Assembly: GCF_048264025.1 (NCBI RefSeq)
Contig: NZ_JBLXDN010000007.1
Span: 62,001-126,000 of the forward strand
Direction: 5' to 3'
From: Nitrincola sp048264025
Lineage (GTDB): Bacteria > Pseudomonadota > Gammaproteobacteria > Pseudomonadales > Balneatricaceae
Length of the DNA stretch: 64,000 bases
Under the pieces are notes generated by a model. The model saw only the letters and a program-made list of their open reading frames with translations. It did no database searches and had not been told where the DNA came from. Below, piece by piece: positions 17,731 to 26,127 of the stretch (positions are counted from its first letter, which is position 1; every line of letters starts with the position of its first letter). The translations under genes were made by a program, and so were the position numbers.

Positions 17731-18531
17731 TTATTGTTTAGCAGAGGCAAAAAACAACTGCTCTCCTTCAATCTGAAAACTGTCAATCAAACGCTGCCCT
17801 TGTTCTGACACCAGCCAATCCGCCAGCATTTTAGCCAATTCAAATTCAACATGGGGGTGCCGCTCCGGGTTCACCAGAATCACCTGATAAGGGTTAAACA
17901 AGCTTTCGTCTCCCTCATAAACCAGTGCCAGATCCAAACGGTTTTTCATCGCCAGCCAGGTACCCCGATCGGTAAGCGCATAGCCTTCCATTTCATCCGC
18001 CAGGGACAGTACACGACCCATACCCTGACCGACGCTCCGGTAACCATCAAAAGGCAGAGTTTGTCCGGCATTTTCCCAGAAAGCCAATTCTTTCATGTGG
18101 GTTCCCGAGTCATCGCCACGCGACACAAACACTGACCCACTTGCTACAATACGCGAAAAGGCATCCAACGCATTATCAGCGGATCGCAGCTCAGCCGAGT
18201 CAGCAACCGGCCCCACCAAAACAAAGTCATTATACATCAACCCTCTGGGATCAACACCATGGCCGCCTGCAACAAAAGCGGCCTCAGCCGCCGGTGCATG
18301 CGTCATCACCAGATCCACATCACCATCCTGTCCCAGACGCAGTGCTGCACCTGTACCTACTGAAATTACCTGAACACTGATATCAGTCTCTTCTTCAAAG
18401 TGCGGTAATAAAAAATCCAACAAGCCTGAGTTATAAGTACTGGTCGTTGTCGCCAATCTGAGCATTTTTTCAGCAAACGCAGACTGCATTGTCAGCAGCA
18501 CCAAACAGACTACTAGTAAAAATCGTTTCAT
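17731..18531 (-). CDS. tupA: Tungstate-binding periplasmic protein TupA
   Basis: A 266-residue exported binding protein. After a signal peptide ending near SAFA come LRLATTTSTYNSGLLDFLLPHFEE, DGDVDLVMTHAPAAEAAFV, NDFVLVGP and FVSRGDDSGTHMKE, the TupA pattern; the TTTSTYNSGL and SRGDDSGTH segments contribute the oxyanion site. Start MKRFLLVV is preferred since GGAG lies upstream and the longer frame only adds five residues. A sigma-54 type promoter lies at 18574-18589. Tungstate supply next to a formate dehydrogenase cluster suggests a tungsten enzyme. Confidence 0.88.
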   Translation of the reverse strand: MKRFLLVVCLVLLTMQSAFAEKMLRLATTTSTYNSGLLDFLLPHFEEETDISVQVISVGTGAALRLGQDGDVDLVMTHAPAAEAAFVAGGHGVDPRGLMYNDFVLVGPVADSAELRSADNALDAFSRIVASGSVFVSRGDDSGTHMKELAFWENAGQTLPFDGYRSVGQGMGRVLSLADEMEGYALTDRGTWLAMKNRLDLALVYEGDESLFNPYQVILVNPERHPHVEFELAKMLADWLVSEQGQRLIDSFQIEGEQLFFASAKQ

Positions 18532-18573
18532 AAAGCCCCGCTCCATTGTGTTTATAATTTCATGCAGTTAGAG

Positions 18574-18589
18574 AGCAAGCAACAGGCCA
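18574..18589 (-). promoter_or_regulatory. Putative sigma-54 promoter of tupA
   Basis: Minus-strand TGGCCTGTTGCTTGCT fits TGGCAC-N5-TTGCW with the invariant GG and GC at correct spacing and two mismatches in the -24 box. About 43 bases before the tupA start. Confidence 0.6.
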
Positions 18590-18773
18590 GCTTTCATGCC
18601 AACACTGTCCAAGCCCGCATAAAACATAAAAACAAAGCTAGAAACTCAGGAAGTTTGACGAATTACATCCCATAACTTATCTGCTAATATGAGTCAAAAT
18701 TACACAGGTCAGACTACATATGGGACATTAGATCCCAACACTGACCGCTTTCGACCTGTCAATCGGATAACCC

Positions 18774-20156
18774 ATGATAACAACAGACTCAGATCTTTGC
18801 CGCTCGGCTTCGGTATTAGTGGTAGATGATGAATCCGGCATGCGCAGCTTCCTGCAAAAAGCCCTGCAGAAACATTTCGGGCTGGTTGAAGTCGCAGGCA
18901 GCATCGAAATAGCTGAAGAGATACGTAAACGCTGCCACTTCGACCTGCTTATTGTGGATGTAAAACTGCCAGGACGCTCCGGCATCGAATGGCACGAAGC
19001 TTTACAGGATCCGAACCGACATAGTGATGTTATCTTCATGACCGCCTATGCTGAGTTGGACACAGCCATTCAGGCACTGCGTGCTGGTGCCGCCGACTTT
19101 ATTCTGAAGCCCTTCAGGCTGGAACAGATGATGAATGCGGTCAGACGGGTACTACAGCGTCGTCTGCTGGCTCGGGAAAATTTTTTGTTACGACGTGAGG
19201 TCACCCGTTACATCGCCGCCGATACGCCTATGCTGGGTGACAGCGCAGTGATTAAACGACTCGAAGCCGTAATTCAGCGCGTAGCCCCCACGCCTTCCCC
19301 GGTTTTAATAGAGGGAGAATCCGGCACAGGTAAAGAACTGGTAGCCCGGGCGCTACACCATCAATCCGGCAGAGAGGGTGCATTTGTGGCGATTAACTGT
19401 GGTGCCATAGCCCCCGATTTGCTGGAAGCCGAACTGTTTGGGCATACCAAAGGCGCCTTTACCGGCGCTGATCGTGCCCGCGAGGGGCTATTTACCTATG
19501 CCGCCGGTGGTACGCTGTTTCTGGATGAGATAGGCGAAATGCCCTTAGCTATGCAAGCCAAGCTGTTGCGGGCGCTGGAGCAAAAAAGCATTCGTCCGGT
19601 CGGCAGTGAACGCGAGGTGCCAACCCATGTGCGCATCCTGGCCGCCACCAACCGCACGTTGAGTGATGAAGTCAGGCAACAGCAGTTTCGTGAAGACCTG
19701 TACTTCCGCCTGAATGTGTTGACCCTGACCCTGCCTCCTCTGCGTGAACGCAGTGAGGATATCCCGCAGTTGGCACACTTCTTTTCCCGGCGCCTGTCAG
19801 ATGACCTGGGGCTTCCTGCCGTGCCTTTCAGCCATGAAGACCTGCGTGCCATGCAGGCACACCATTGGCCCGGCAACATCCGTGAACTGAAAAATTTCAT
19901 TGAGCGCTGCATTTTGCTTGGACACCTGCCATTGGAAGAACTTCAGCCACGGGACAATGCAGCTTTCAGCAGCTCAGGCTATCCCAGTTGCTGGCCATTG
20001 GAAGAAGTTGAGAAACGGCACATATTGCGGGTTCTGGAAGCCAGTGAGGGTAACAAGTCCGCCGCCGCACGCCAGTTGGGTATCGCCAGGAAAACGCTTG
20101 ATCGTAAACTGAGTGGCTGGCAGCAGGACAATGACAGTCTGACAGGAACCGATTAA
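18774..20156 (+). CDS. NtrC-family sigma-54 response regulator
   Basis: A 460-residue regulator. The receiver domain (about 10-125) has acidic pocket D18/D19, phosphoacceptor D62 in LLIVDVKLPG, and conserved Thr and Lys (FMTAYA, ILKPF). The AAA+ domain has Walker A GESGTGKELVARALH, the sigma-54 contact motif GAFTGA (HTKGAFTGADRAREG), and Walker B GGTLFLDEIGEMP. A Fis-type HTH is at the C-terminus (EGNKSAAARQLGIARKTLDRKL). The next gene, its likely sensor kinase, starts in overlap with its stop. Given the sigma-54 elements at tupA and the fdh genes, these are its probable targets; that link is inference. Confidence 0.9.
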   Translation: MITTDSDLCRSASVLVVDDESGMRSFLQKALQKHFGLVEVAGSIEIAEEIRKRCHFDLLIVDVKLPGRSGIEWHEALQDPNRHSDVIFMTAYAELDTAIQALRAGAADFILKPFRLEQMMNAVRRVLQRRLLARENFLLRREVTRYIAADTPMLGDSAVIKRLEAVIQRVAPTPSPVLIEGESGTGKELVARALHHQSGREGAFVAINCGAIAPDLLEAELFGHTKGAFTGADRAREGLFTYAAGGTLFLDEIGEMPLAMQAKLLRALEQKSIRPVGSEREVPTHVRILAATNRTLSDEVRQQQFREDLYFRLNVLTLTLPPLRERSEDIPQLAHFFSRRLSDDLGLPAVPFSHEDLRAMQAHHWPGNIRELKNFIERCILLGHLPLEELQPRDNAAFSSSGYPSCWPLEEVEKRHILRVLEASEGNKSAAARQLGIARKTLDRKLSGWQQDNDSLTGTD

Positions 20157-22243
20157 TGCCCGGCCCCTGGAAACACTCGGTTCGCGGTAAGCTACTGGCA
20201 CTGATACTACTGCCCATTCTGCTGACATTTGCCGCTCTGATCGGCTTAACCGCCTACTGGACCACCACCTATTCAGATCGCCAACTCTATATGAAGGTAG
20301 CGTCTGATCTGGCCGTAGCCCGCAGCACCCTGCAGATGATGCAGGACCGGCAACTGGAACGTCTGGAACAACTCAGCCATACCTTACAATTGCATCCCTA
20401 CCTGATCAGCAATGATCATCAGGCGCTTAACCAGATGATCAATGACCTACGCCAGAAGCAGCAATTTGATTTTTTACGCCTGCTGACTCCTGAGCAACTG
20501 CAGCAGGATCTGGACTCACAACCCAGTATTGCGCAGTTGAAGGATCAAATTCTTGCGGGTAACAGCCTTAAAGGGCTGTCTCTGATTGATGCAGAGGAGT
20601 TACTGACCTTAAGCCCCGCACTGGCTGAAAAAGTTAAAGTGCCGGTGCTGGACACTCCCCGCGCCAAGCCCTCTGACAAAACCCTGGAAACCCGCGGCAT
20701 GTTCGTGCGCACCCTGCAGCCAATATTTGATGCCAGGGGTCAGTTACGCTATGTATTGGACGGCGGGGTGCTGTTAAATCACAACCTGCAGTTTGTCGAT
20801 ACCATCCGCGATCTGGTTTATGGTCAGGATGCGCTGCCGGATGATGGTCTGGGAACAGTCACGTTGTTTCTCGACGATGTCAGAATCACCACCAACGTAC
20901 CGGCACAACATCAGCAGCACCCCAGCAGGCAAGAATTCGAACGTGCGATCGGCACGCGCATCTCGGCTGAAGTCTATGAGAGAGTGTTGCTGGAGGAGCG
21001 TCTTTGGCTTGATCGGGCCTTTGTAGTAAACGACTGGTTTATCAGTGCTTATGAGCCTATTTACAGCTTAAACGACAAGCTGATCGGGGTTCTGTATGCC
21101 GGTTTCTCAGAAAGCCCGTTCATTTATATGTATCGCCGTAATCTTGCCGAGCTAGGTATTACACTGGGCCTGATTATGCTGTTATCAGGTTATTTTGTCT
21201 GGCACAGCGCTTACCGCTTACTCAGCCCGATCAAGCGTATTCACCGCTCGGTGATGGCGGTGCGTCGTGGTGATACCCATGCGCGGATCGGTACACTGAA
21301 AGCCGAGAATGAGTTTGCTGACCTGGCCCAGCAGTTCGATAACATGCTGGATGAGCTGGATCTCCGCCAGGATACCATCCGTCAGGCTGCTGAGCGTCTG
21401 GAGCAGAAGGTGGAACAACGTACCCTGAGCCTGCAACAGAAAACCCAGGAACTGGAACAACACATTGAGCTGCTGAAGGCTACTCGGGCTGAACTCTTTA
21501 CCAAAGAGAAATTGGCGGTACTGGGTGAGTTAACCGCCGGCATTGCCCATGAAATCAATAACCCGGCAGCGGTCATTCTCGGGCACATGGACCTGCTGCA
21601 AGCGGAATTGGGTGAGGGCTGCCTGGTACAAAGTGAAATCGATACAGTGATCGAACAGGTCTACCGTATTCAGGCAATCATCAATAACCTGTTGCAATAC
21701 AGCCGCCCCGGGCAGGTTATCGACCAGATGCAAACGCTCGACGTTAACGCCGTTGTGCAGGATACCCTGGCGCTGGTGCACTACGCGCTGAACAAAAAAG
21801 GCATTACAGTACACAAGGATTACACCAGTGTCTGCTCCGTGGAAGGTAACCGACAACAGGTACAGCAGGTACTGGTAAATCTGTTATTGAATGCCGCCAA
21901 TGCCATGCCCTGCCAAGGCAATATCTGGCTATCAACTCATCCATGGCAAGCCGAAGACGGTGCCAAAGGCGTAGAAATCAGCGTACGTGATGAAGGCAGT
22001 GGCATGAGCGCTGAGGTACAGGCACGCATTTTTGAACCTTTTTTCACCACCCGGGAGAATGGCAATGGGTTGGGCCTGTCCATCAGCCGCTCGCTGGCGC
22101 GGCGTTATGGCGGTGATATCTGCGTAAGCTCTGAGCCGGGAAAAGGCAGTCAGTTCAGTGTCTATCTGCGTGAGAAAGCCCTGTTGAATCAGGAAGATGA
22201 AGAAACCATGCGTCAGTTGTTATCCGGTTTCGGCGTGGTCTGA
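20156..22243 (+). CDS. Membrane sensor histidine kinase
   Basis: A 695-residue kinase. TM1 at about 12-36, a large periplasmic sensor domain (about 37-325, double-Cache-like length), TM2 at about 330-352, HAMP (LLSPIKRIHRSVMAVRRGDTHARIG), a coiled coil, the H-box LGELTAGIAHEINNPAAVILGH with phospho-His at about residue 465, and an HATPase domain (VLVNLLLNAANAM N-box, DEGSGMS G1, GNGLGLSIS G2). It is translationally coupled to the regulator gene upstream. The ligand is unknown; formate, tungstate or molybdate are plausible from context. Its 3' end overlaps moeA2 by 31 bases, tail to tail. Confidence 0.88.
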   Translation: MPGPWKHSVRGKLLALILLPILLTFAALIGLTAYWTTTYSDRQLYMKVASDLAVARSTLQMMQDRQLERLEQLSHTLQLHPYLISNDHQALNQMINDLRQKQQFDFLRLLTPEQLQQDLDSQPSIAQLKDQILAGNSLKGLSLIDAEELLTLSPALAEKVKVPVLDTPRAKPSDKTLETRGMFVRTLQPIFDARGQLRYVLDGGVLLNHNLQFVDTIRDLVYGQDALPDDGLGTVTLFLDDVRITTNVPAQHQQHPSRQEFERAIGTRISAEVYERVLLEERLWLDRAFVVNDWFISAYEPIYSLNDKLIGVLYAGFSESPFIYMYRRNLAELGITLGLIMLLSGYFVWHSAYRLLSPIKRIHRSVMAVRRGDTHARIGTLKAENEFADLAQQFDNMLDELDLRQDTIRQAAERLEQKVEQRTLSLQQKTQELEQHIELLKATRAELFTKEKLAVLGELTAGIAHEINNPAAVILGHMDLLQAELGEGCLVQSEIDTVIEQVYRIQAIINNLLQYSRPGQVIDQMQTLDVNAVVQDTLALVHYALNKKGITVHKDYTSVCSVEGNRQQVQQVLVNLLLNAANAMPCQGNIWLSTHPWQAEDGAKGVEISVRDEGSGMSAEVQARIFEPFFTTRENGNGLGLSISRSLARRYGGDICVSSEPGKGSQFSVYLREKALLNQEDEETMRQLLSGFGVV

Positions 22244-23466
22244 TCGGCATAAAGAAAAAAACGCACCTTATCGCCTGGAGCCACATCACTTTCAGGAGGC
22301 AGTACAGCCAGCGCATTGGCCCAGATCGCCGATGTCAGTACACCGGAGTTCTGATTCGGGTAAGCATTCAGCTGCCAATGATCATCTTGCCAAGTCGCCT
22401 GCACCCGCAGGTATTCCTGGCGTATTTTAGTTGCAGCCGAAAAACTGGCTAGACCTGTGAGCCAGTCGGGTTCACCTGCTGCCTCACCCGCCAGGCGCGC
22501 GAGTACCGGCTTAACAAACACCTGAGCCCCCACAAAGGTTGACACAGGATTGCCCGGCAGACCGATAAAAATACTCTGATCTATCCGACCAAACGCCACA
22601 GGCTTACCCGGTTTCATCGCCAGACGCCAGATGGCCAACTCGCCCAAAGATTCTACAGCTGGCTTAATATGATCCTCTTCGCCCACGGATACACCACCGG
22701 TCGACAGCACCAAATCAGCCTGGTCGGCGGCGCGGCGGAGCGCTGACTGAGTTTCCGCATAGGTATCGCCTACCTGTTCAAAACTAACCACCTCGGCTCC
22801 CAACGCTTCCAGAAAACCCTGCAGTAAAAACCGATTAGAGTTGTAAATCTGGCCAGGCTGCAGCGCCTTCCCAGGTTGAACCAGCTCATCACCGGTAGAT
22901 AAAATGGCTACGCTAACTTTTCGAAATACCGCTAACTCGGCAATACCCACACTGGCAAGCAGACCTAAATGACGATAATCCAGACGCGTTCCGGCTTTAA
23001 GGATTGTGGCTCCCCGGCGGATATCCTGCCCGGCCCGACGGATATTCTGGCCAGGCTTCAAGTCTTCCGGCACCAACAGATCATCAAAGGCGGTAAAGCT
23101 TACGGCTTCCTGCATCACCACCGCATCAGCGCCTGGAGGAATCTCCGCACCGGTAAAAATGCGTGCGCAGGTGCCCTGAGTCAGCGGCCCAGGTGACCGC
23201 CCCGCTGCCACACGCTGACTGATAGGCAAAGGTGCCCCAGCATCAGCCAGACGTAGCGCATAACCATCCATCGAGCTGTTATCAGCCGGAGGGACGTCAC
23301 AGGTCGATTGTATATCCTTAGCTAAAACGCGCCCGGCCGCCTTGGATATGGCCACCTGCTCAATAACCTCGGCCAAGGGGGTTAATTGCAGCATGGCACT
23401 CAGTGCCTGATCTACAGGCATCAGATTATCGGTTGGTCTCAACGTACGTCCCTCAGTGTCACACAT
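22213..23466 (-). CDS. moeA: Molybdopterin molybdenumtransferase MoeA (second copy)
   Basis: A 417-residue MoeA paralogue with ADNSSMDGYALRL, IFTGAEIPPGADAVVMQEAV, STGDELVQPGKALQPGQIYNSN, LSTGGVSVGEEDHIKP and FIGLPGNPVSTFVG. It differs clearly from the copy at 13855-15156, so it is not a recent duplication. It follows moaB directly (stop and start adjacent). Likely belongs to the operon DUF1244-moaB-moeA2 running leftwards from 24302. Confidence 0.9.
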   Translation of the reverse strand: MCDTEGRTLRPTDNLMPVDQALSAMLQLTPLAEVIEQVAISKAAGRVLAKDIQSTCDVPPADNSSMDGYALRLADAGAPLPISQRVAAGRSPGPLTQGTCARIFTGAEIPPGADAVVMQEAVSFTAFDDLLVPEDLKPGQNIRRAGQDIRRGATILKAGTRLDYRHLGLLASVGIAELAVFRKVSVAILSTGDELVQPGKALQPGQIYNSNRFLLQGFLEALGAEVVSFEQVGDTYAETQSALRRAADQADLVLSTGGVSVGEEDHIKPAVESLGELAIWRLAMKPGKPVAFGRIDQSIFIGLPGNPVSTFVGAQVFVKPVLARLAGEAAGEPDWLTGLASFSAATKIRQEYLRVQATWQDDHWQLNAYPNQNSGVLTSAIWANALAVLPPESDVAPGDKVRFFLYADQTTPKPDNN

Positions 23467-23985
23467 TCAGCTATGTAACTGCTTGCCATTTAACAAAATG
23501 CCGACAAAATTACACGGACGGTGACGGCTGTCTAATTGCTCCAGCAAGATATTTTTCCAGGCGGTTTTACACGCACCGGTGGAGCCAGGTAAACAAAAAA
23601 TAGCCGTACGATTCGCCAGGCCTGCCAGGCAGCGTGATTGAACTGTAGACGAGCCTATTTCCTGCCAGGACACCTGCCGGAACAGCTCACCAAAGCCTTC
23701 GATTTCAGTATCGAACAGCGGTCGCAAGGCTTCGGGTGTCGAATCCCGGCCAGAAAATCCGGTACCACCGGTAGTCAGAATCACCTGAACACCCGCATCA
23801 GCAATCCACTGACTCACCACAGCCCGCATCTTGTACACATCATCAGGGATGAGTTCCCTACTAACCAGTTTATGACCAGCCGCTTCCAGCAGGGCTACCA
23901 GCGTATCACCAGAGCGGTCTTCAGCCAGGGTACGGCTATCTGACAGGGTCAGCACCGCAATATTCAAAGCTACCGCCTCAGTCAT
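23467..23985 (-). CDS. moaB: Molybdopterin adenylyltransferase-type protein MoaB
   Basis: A 172-residue MoaB/Mog family protein: VLTLSDSRTLAEDRSGDTL, LTTGGTGFSGRDSTPEAL, PLFDTEIEGFGELFR and FCLPGSTGACKTAW. The family adenylates molybdopterin before metal insertion by MoeA; some E. coli-type MoaB proteins are inactive, and this cannot be judged from sequence alone. The start overlaps the stop of the DUF1244 gene (TAATG). Confidence 0.9.
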   Translation of the reverse strand: MTEAVALNIAVLTLSDSRTLAEDRSGDTLVALLEAAGHKLVSRELIPDDVYKMRAVVSQWIADAGVQVILTTGGTGFSGRDSTPEALRPLFDTEIEGFGELFRQVSWQEIGSSTVQSRCLAGLANRTAIFCLPGSTGACKTAWKNILLEQLDSRHRPCNFVGILLNGKQLHS

Positions 23986-24302
23986 TATTGTGCTCCCTTT
24001 TTCGCCGCTTCACGAGCGGCAAAGGCAGCCAACTGTTCAGGTGTGGCTGACTGCTGATACAGATCTTTCCACTGCTCATAGGGCATGCCATAGACATGTT
24101 CACGCGCTTGATCATAATTGAGTGTTTCACCACGCGCTTCGGCAGCCGCCATCAACCACTTTGCCAGGCAATTGCGGCAAAAGTCGGCAAGAATCATCAG
24201 ATCGATATTCTGCACATCCTTGTTGTCATCCAGGTGCTTGAGCAACTGCCGAAAAGCAGCTGCTTCGATTTCAGTTGTGGTCTGGGCATCAAGGTGTTTC
24301 AT
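23985..24302 (-). CDS. DUF1244 family protein
   Basis: A 105-residue acidic protein with the DUF1244 core FRQLLKHLDDNKDVQNIDLMILADFCRNCLAKWL and an Ala-rich helical tail. Structures of the family show a small helical fold of unknown role. It heads the moaB-moeA2 transcript, which hints at a link to cofactor or metal use, but nothing in the sequence proves this. Confidence 0.8.
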   Translation of the reverse strand: MKHLDAQTTTEIEAAAFRQLLKHLDDNKDVQNIDLMILADFCRNCLAKWLMAAAEARGETLNYDQAREHVYGMPYEQWKDLYQQSATPEQLAAFAAREAAKKGAQ

Positions 24303-24372
24303 GGTTCACACTTCCTTAGGCAGAGTAATTTTTAACCTGATTATATAGATAGAGACAGGACTGTACATAAGA

Positions 24373-24404
24373 AACAGCCATGTCGGGTGAGGAACATGGC
24401 TGTT
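24373..24404 (-). terminator. Terminator-like hairpin after fdhC
   Basis: Perfect 11-bp stem AACAGCCATGT with its complement and a 10-base loop, 29 bases past the fdhC stop on the minus strand, followed by a short T-rich stretch (TTCTTAT). Confidence 0.6.
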
Positions 24405-24432
24405 GGGGGTTACGGGGTGTCTGTGGTGCAGA

Positions 24433-25419
24433 TCAGTTCCCGGTTTTCTTTTTTATCGCGTCGTACCACTGGTCGTGGTGTTGTTTCGCCCAGGATTCAT
24501 CGACATAGCCGGTTTTCATCCCTTCAAAGGCACCTTCGGTTCCAATAGTACCTATGTAGATATGTCCGAACGCAGCCGCCATCAATACCAGTGAGGCCAC
24601 CGCATGGATTATCAGAAACAGCTGCATGGTTTCACGTGGCTGACCGAAGTTAGGGAAATCCAGCACCAAACCAGAAACCACCACCGTCAATCCAACCAAC
24701 ACCACCATCCAGAACCATATCTTTTCACCACCGTTCAGGTAGCCAGCCGATGGATGCCCCTTACCGACAATACCACCACCCTTAAGAAACCATTTCAGAT
24801 CGGTCATATTGAAAAAATTGTGTTTCAGCCATTTGACGATCATCACCAACACACCCAGTGCAAACAAGGGCCCCAGGTAGTTATGGATATTTTTCGCCGC
24901 TATCATCCAGCCCGCCCAGACACTGGTCGGCAGAATCGGCATCAAAAACCATTTGGCGTACAGAATCGACAACCCAGTAAGCCCAAGAATGATGAACAAC
25001 ACGGCGACATACCAGTGAATGGCTCTGTCCCAGCGTGTCCAACGTTCAATAGTCTTACCGGTACGCGGATTTTCCAGCTTCACCTGCCCTACCAGCAGGT
25101 AGAATAAAGTGATCGCCAGCAGACTACCTCCCAGAGCGATAGCACCGCCTGGCGAGATCCACTGATTACGGATGTCTTTCCAGCGTTCGCCTTCAAGCAT
25201 GATCAAGGTATCAGCACCTGGACTATTTGACTGTGTCCTGCCACTGACACCCTCCACGGCATCACGCCAGAAATCTGGCGTGGTTCCTGGCATAGATTGA
25301 AATGCCTCACGGCGCGTATCAGACTCTTGAGCCAGCGCTGTTACTGGCAGTGCTAAAAGCACCGCCAGTAACAACATCAGCCAGATCTTAACGCCACCCT
25401 CTGACCCATGTTTTTCCAT
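24433..25419 (-). CDS. fdhC: Formate dehydrogenase cytochrome b subunit (gamma)
   Basis: A 328-residue membrane subunit. A cleavable signal (to about ALAQ), a hydrophilic stretch, one TM near 90-108, and then the cytochrome b556 four-helix core starting at ERWTRWDRAIHWYVAVLFIILGLTGL. Candidate haem histidines are in RAIHWYV, KNIHNYLGPLF, LFLIIHAVASLVLM and AAFGHIYIG. It passes electrons from FdhB to the quinone pool. Last gene of the fdh operon; 2 bases after fdhB. Confidence 0.88.
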   Translation of the reverse strand: MEKHGSEGGVKIWLMLLLAVLLALPVTALAQESDTRREAFQSMPGTTPDFWRDAVEGVSGRTQSNSPGADTLIMLEGERWKDIRNQWISPGGAIALGGSLLAITLFYLLVGQVKLENPRTGKTIERWTRWDRAIHWYVAVLFIILGLTGLSILYAKWFLMPILPTSVWAGWMIAAKNIHNYLGPLFALGVLVMIVKWLKHNFFNMTDLKWFLKGGGIVGKGHPSAGYLNGGEKIWFWMVVLVGLTVVVSGLVLDFPNFGQPRETMQLFLIIHAVASLVLMAAAFGHIYIGTIGTEGAFEGMKTGYVDESWAKQHHDQWYDAIKKKTGN

Positions 25420-25421
25420 AG

Positions 25422-26066
25422 CTATACACTCTGCGTTGCATCATAAGCCAGATCAGCGGCATTTTTAGCCAGCTGCTCAGATTCAGCCGCTTCATGTTCA
25501 ACTGAACTCCAGGCACTGTTGCGATGACCACGGTAGACTACACGCTCACGGAAGATATCCGCCACGTCTTGCGCATCACCGGCCAGCAGCGCCTTGGTGG
25601 AGCACATTTCGGCACATAAAGGCAGCTTACCCTCACGCAGGCGGTTAGCGCCGTATTTCTGCTCTTCCAGTACCGGATCATCTTCCGGACCACCGGCACA
25701 GAAGGTACATTTATCCATCTTGCCACGCGCACCAAACGCACCCTGCTGCGGGAACTGTGGCGCACCAAACGGACAGGCATACAAACAGTAGCCACAACCG
25801 ATACAGGCATCCTTGTTGTGCAGGATCAGACCGTCTTCAGTCGGATAGAAACAATCGGTCGGACAGACTGCCATACAAGGCGCATCCGTACAGTGCATAC
25901 AGGCCACCGAAATGGAGGTTTCCTTACCAACTTCGCCATCGTCCAGGGTGACCACACGACGACGCTGAATTCCCCATTCGGTTTCATTGGCATTTTTACA
26001 GGCCGTTACACAGCCGTTACACTCGATACAGCGCTCTGAGTCACATAAAAACTTCATACGAGCCAT
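25422..26066 (-). CDS. fdhB: Formate dehydrogenase iron-sulfur subunit (beta)
   Basis: A 214-residue ferredoxin-type subunit with four cluster motifs: CIECNGCVTACKNAN, CMHCTDAPCMAVCPTDCF, CIGCGYCLYACPFG and the downstream Cys set CTFC...CAEMC. GAGGAG lies 7 bases before the chosen ATG (MARMKFLCD); the longer frame adds five residues without a site. No C-terminal TM anchor is seen, which fits the FdhA-FdhB-FdhC type in which FdhC is the anchor. Confidence 0.9.
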   Translation of the reverse strand: MARMKFLCDSERCIECNGCVTACKNANETEWGIQRRRVVTLDDGEVGKETSISVACMHCTDAPCMAVCPTDCFYPTEDGLILHNKDACIGCGYCLYACPFGAPQFPQQGAFGARGKMDKCTFCAGGPEDDPVLEEQKYGANRLREGKLPLCAEMCSTKALLAGDAQDVADIFRERVVYRGHRNSAWSSVEHEAAESEQLAKNAADLAYDATQSV

Positions 26067-26127
26067 GGATTTTCTCCTCATAGGCCCTCCGCTCTCAGCA
26101 GGGGCCCAGCTTTATTTTTCTATGGGT

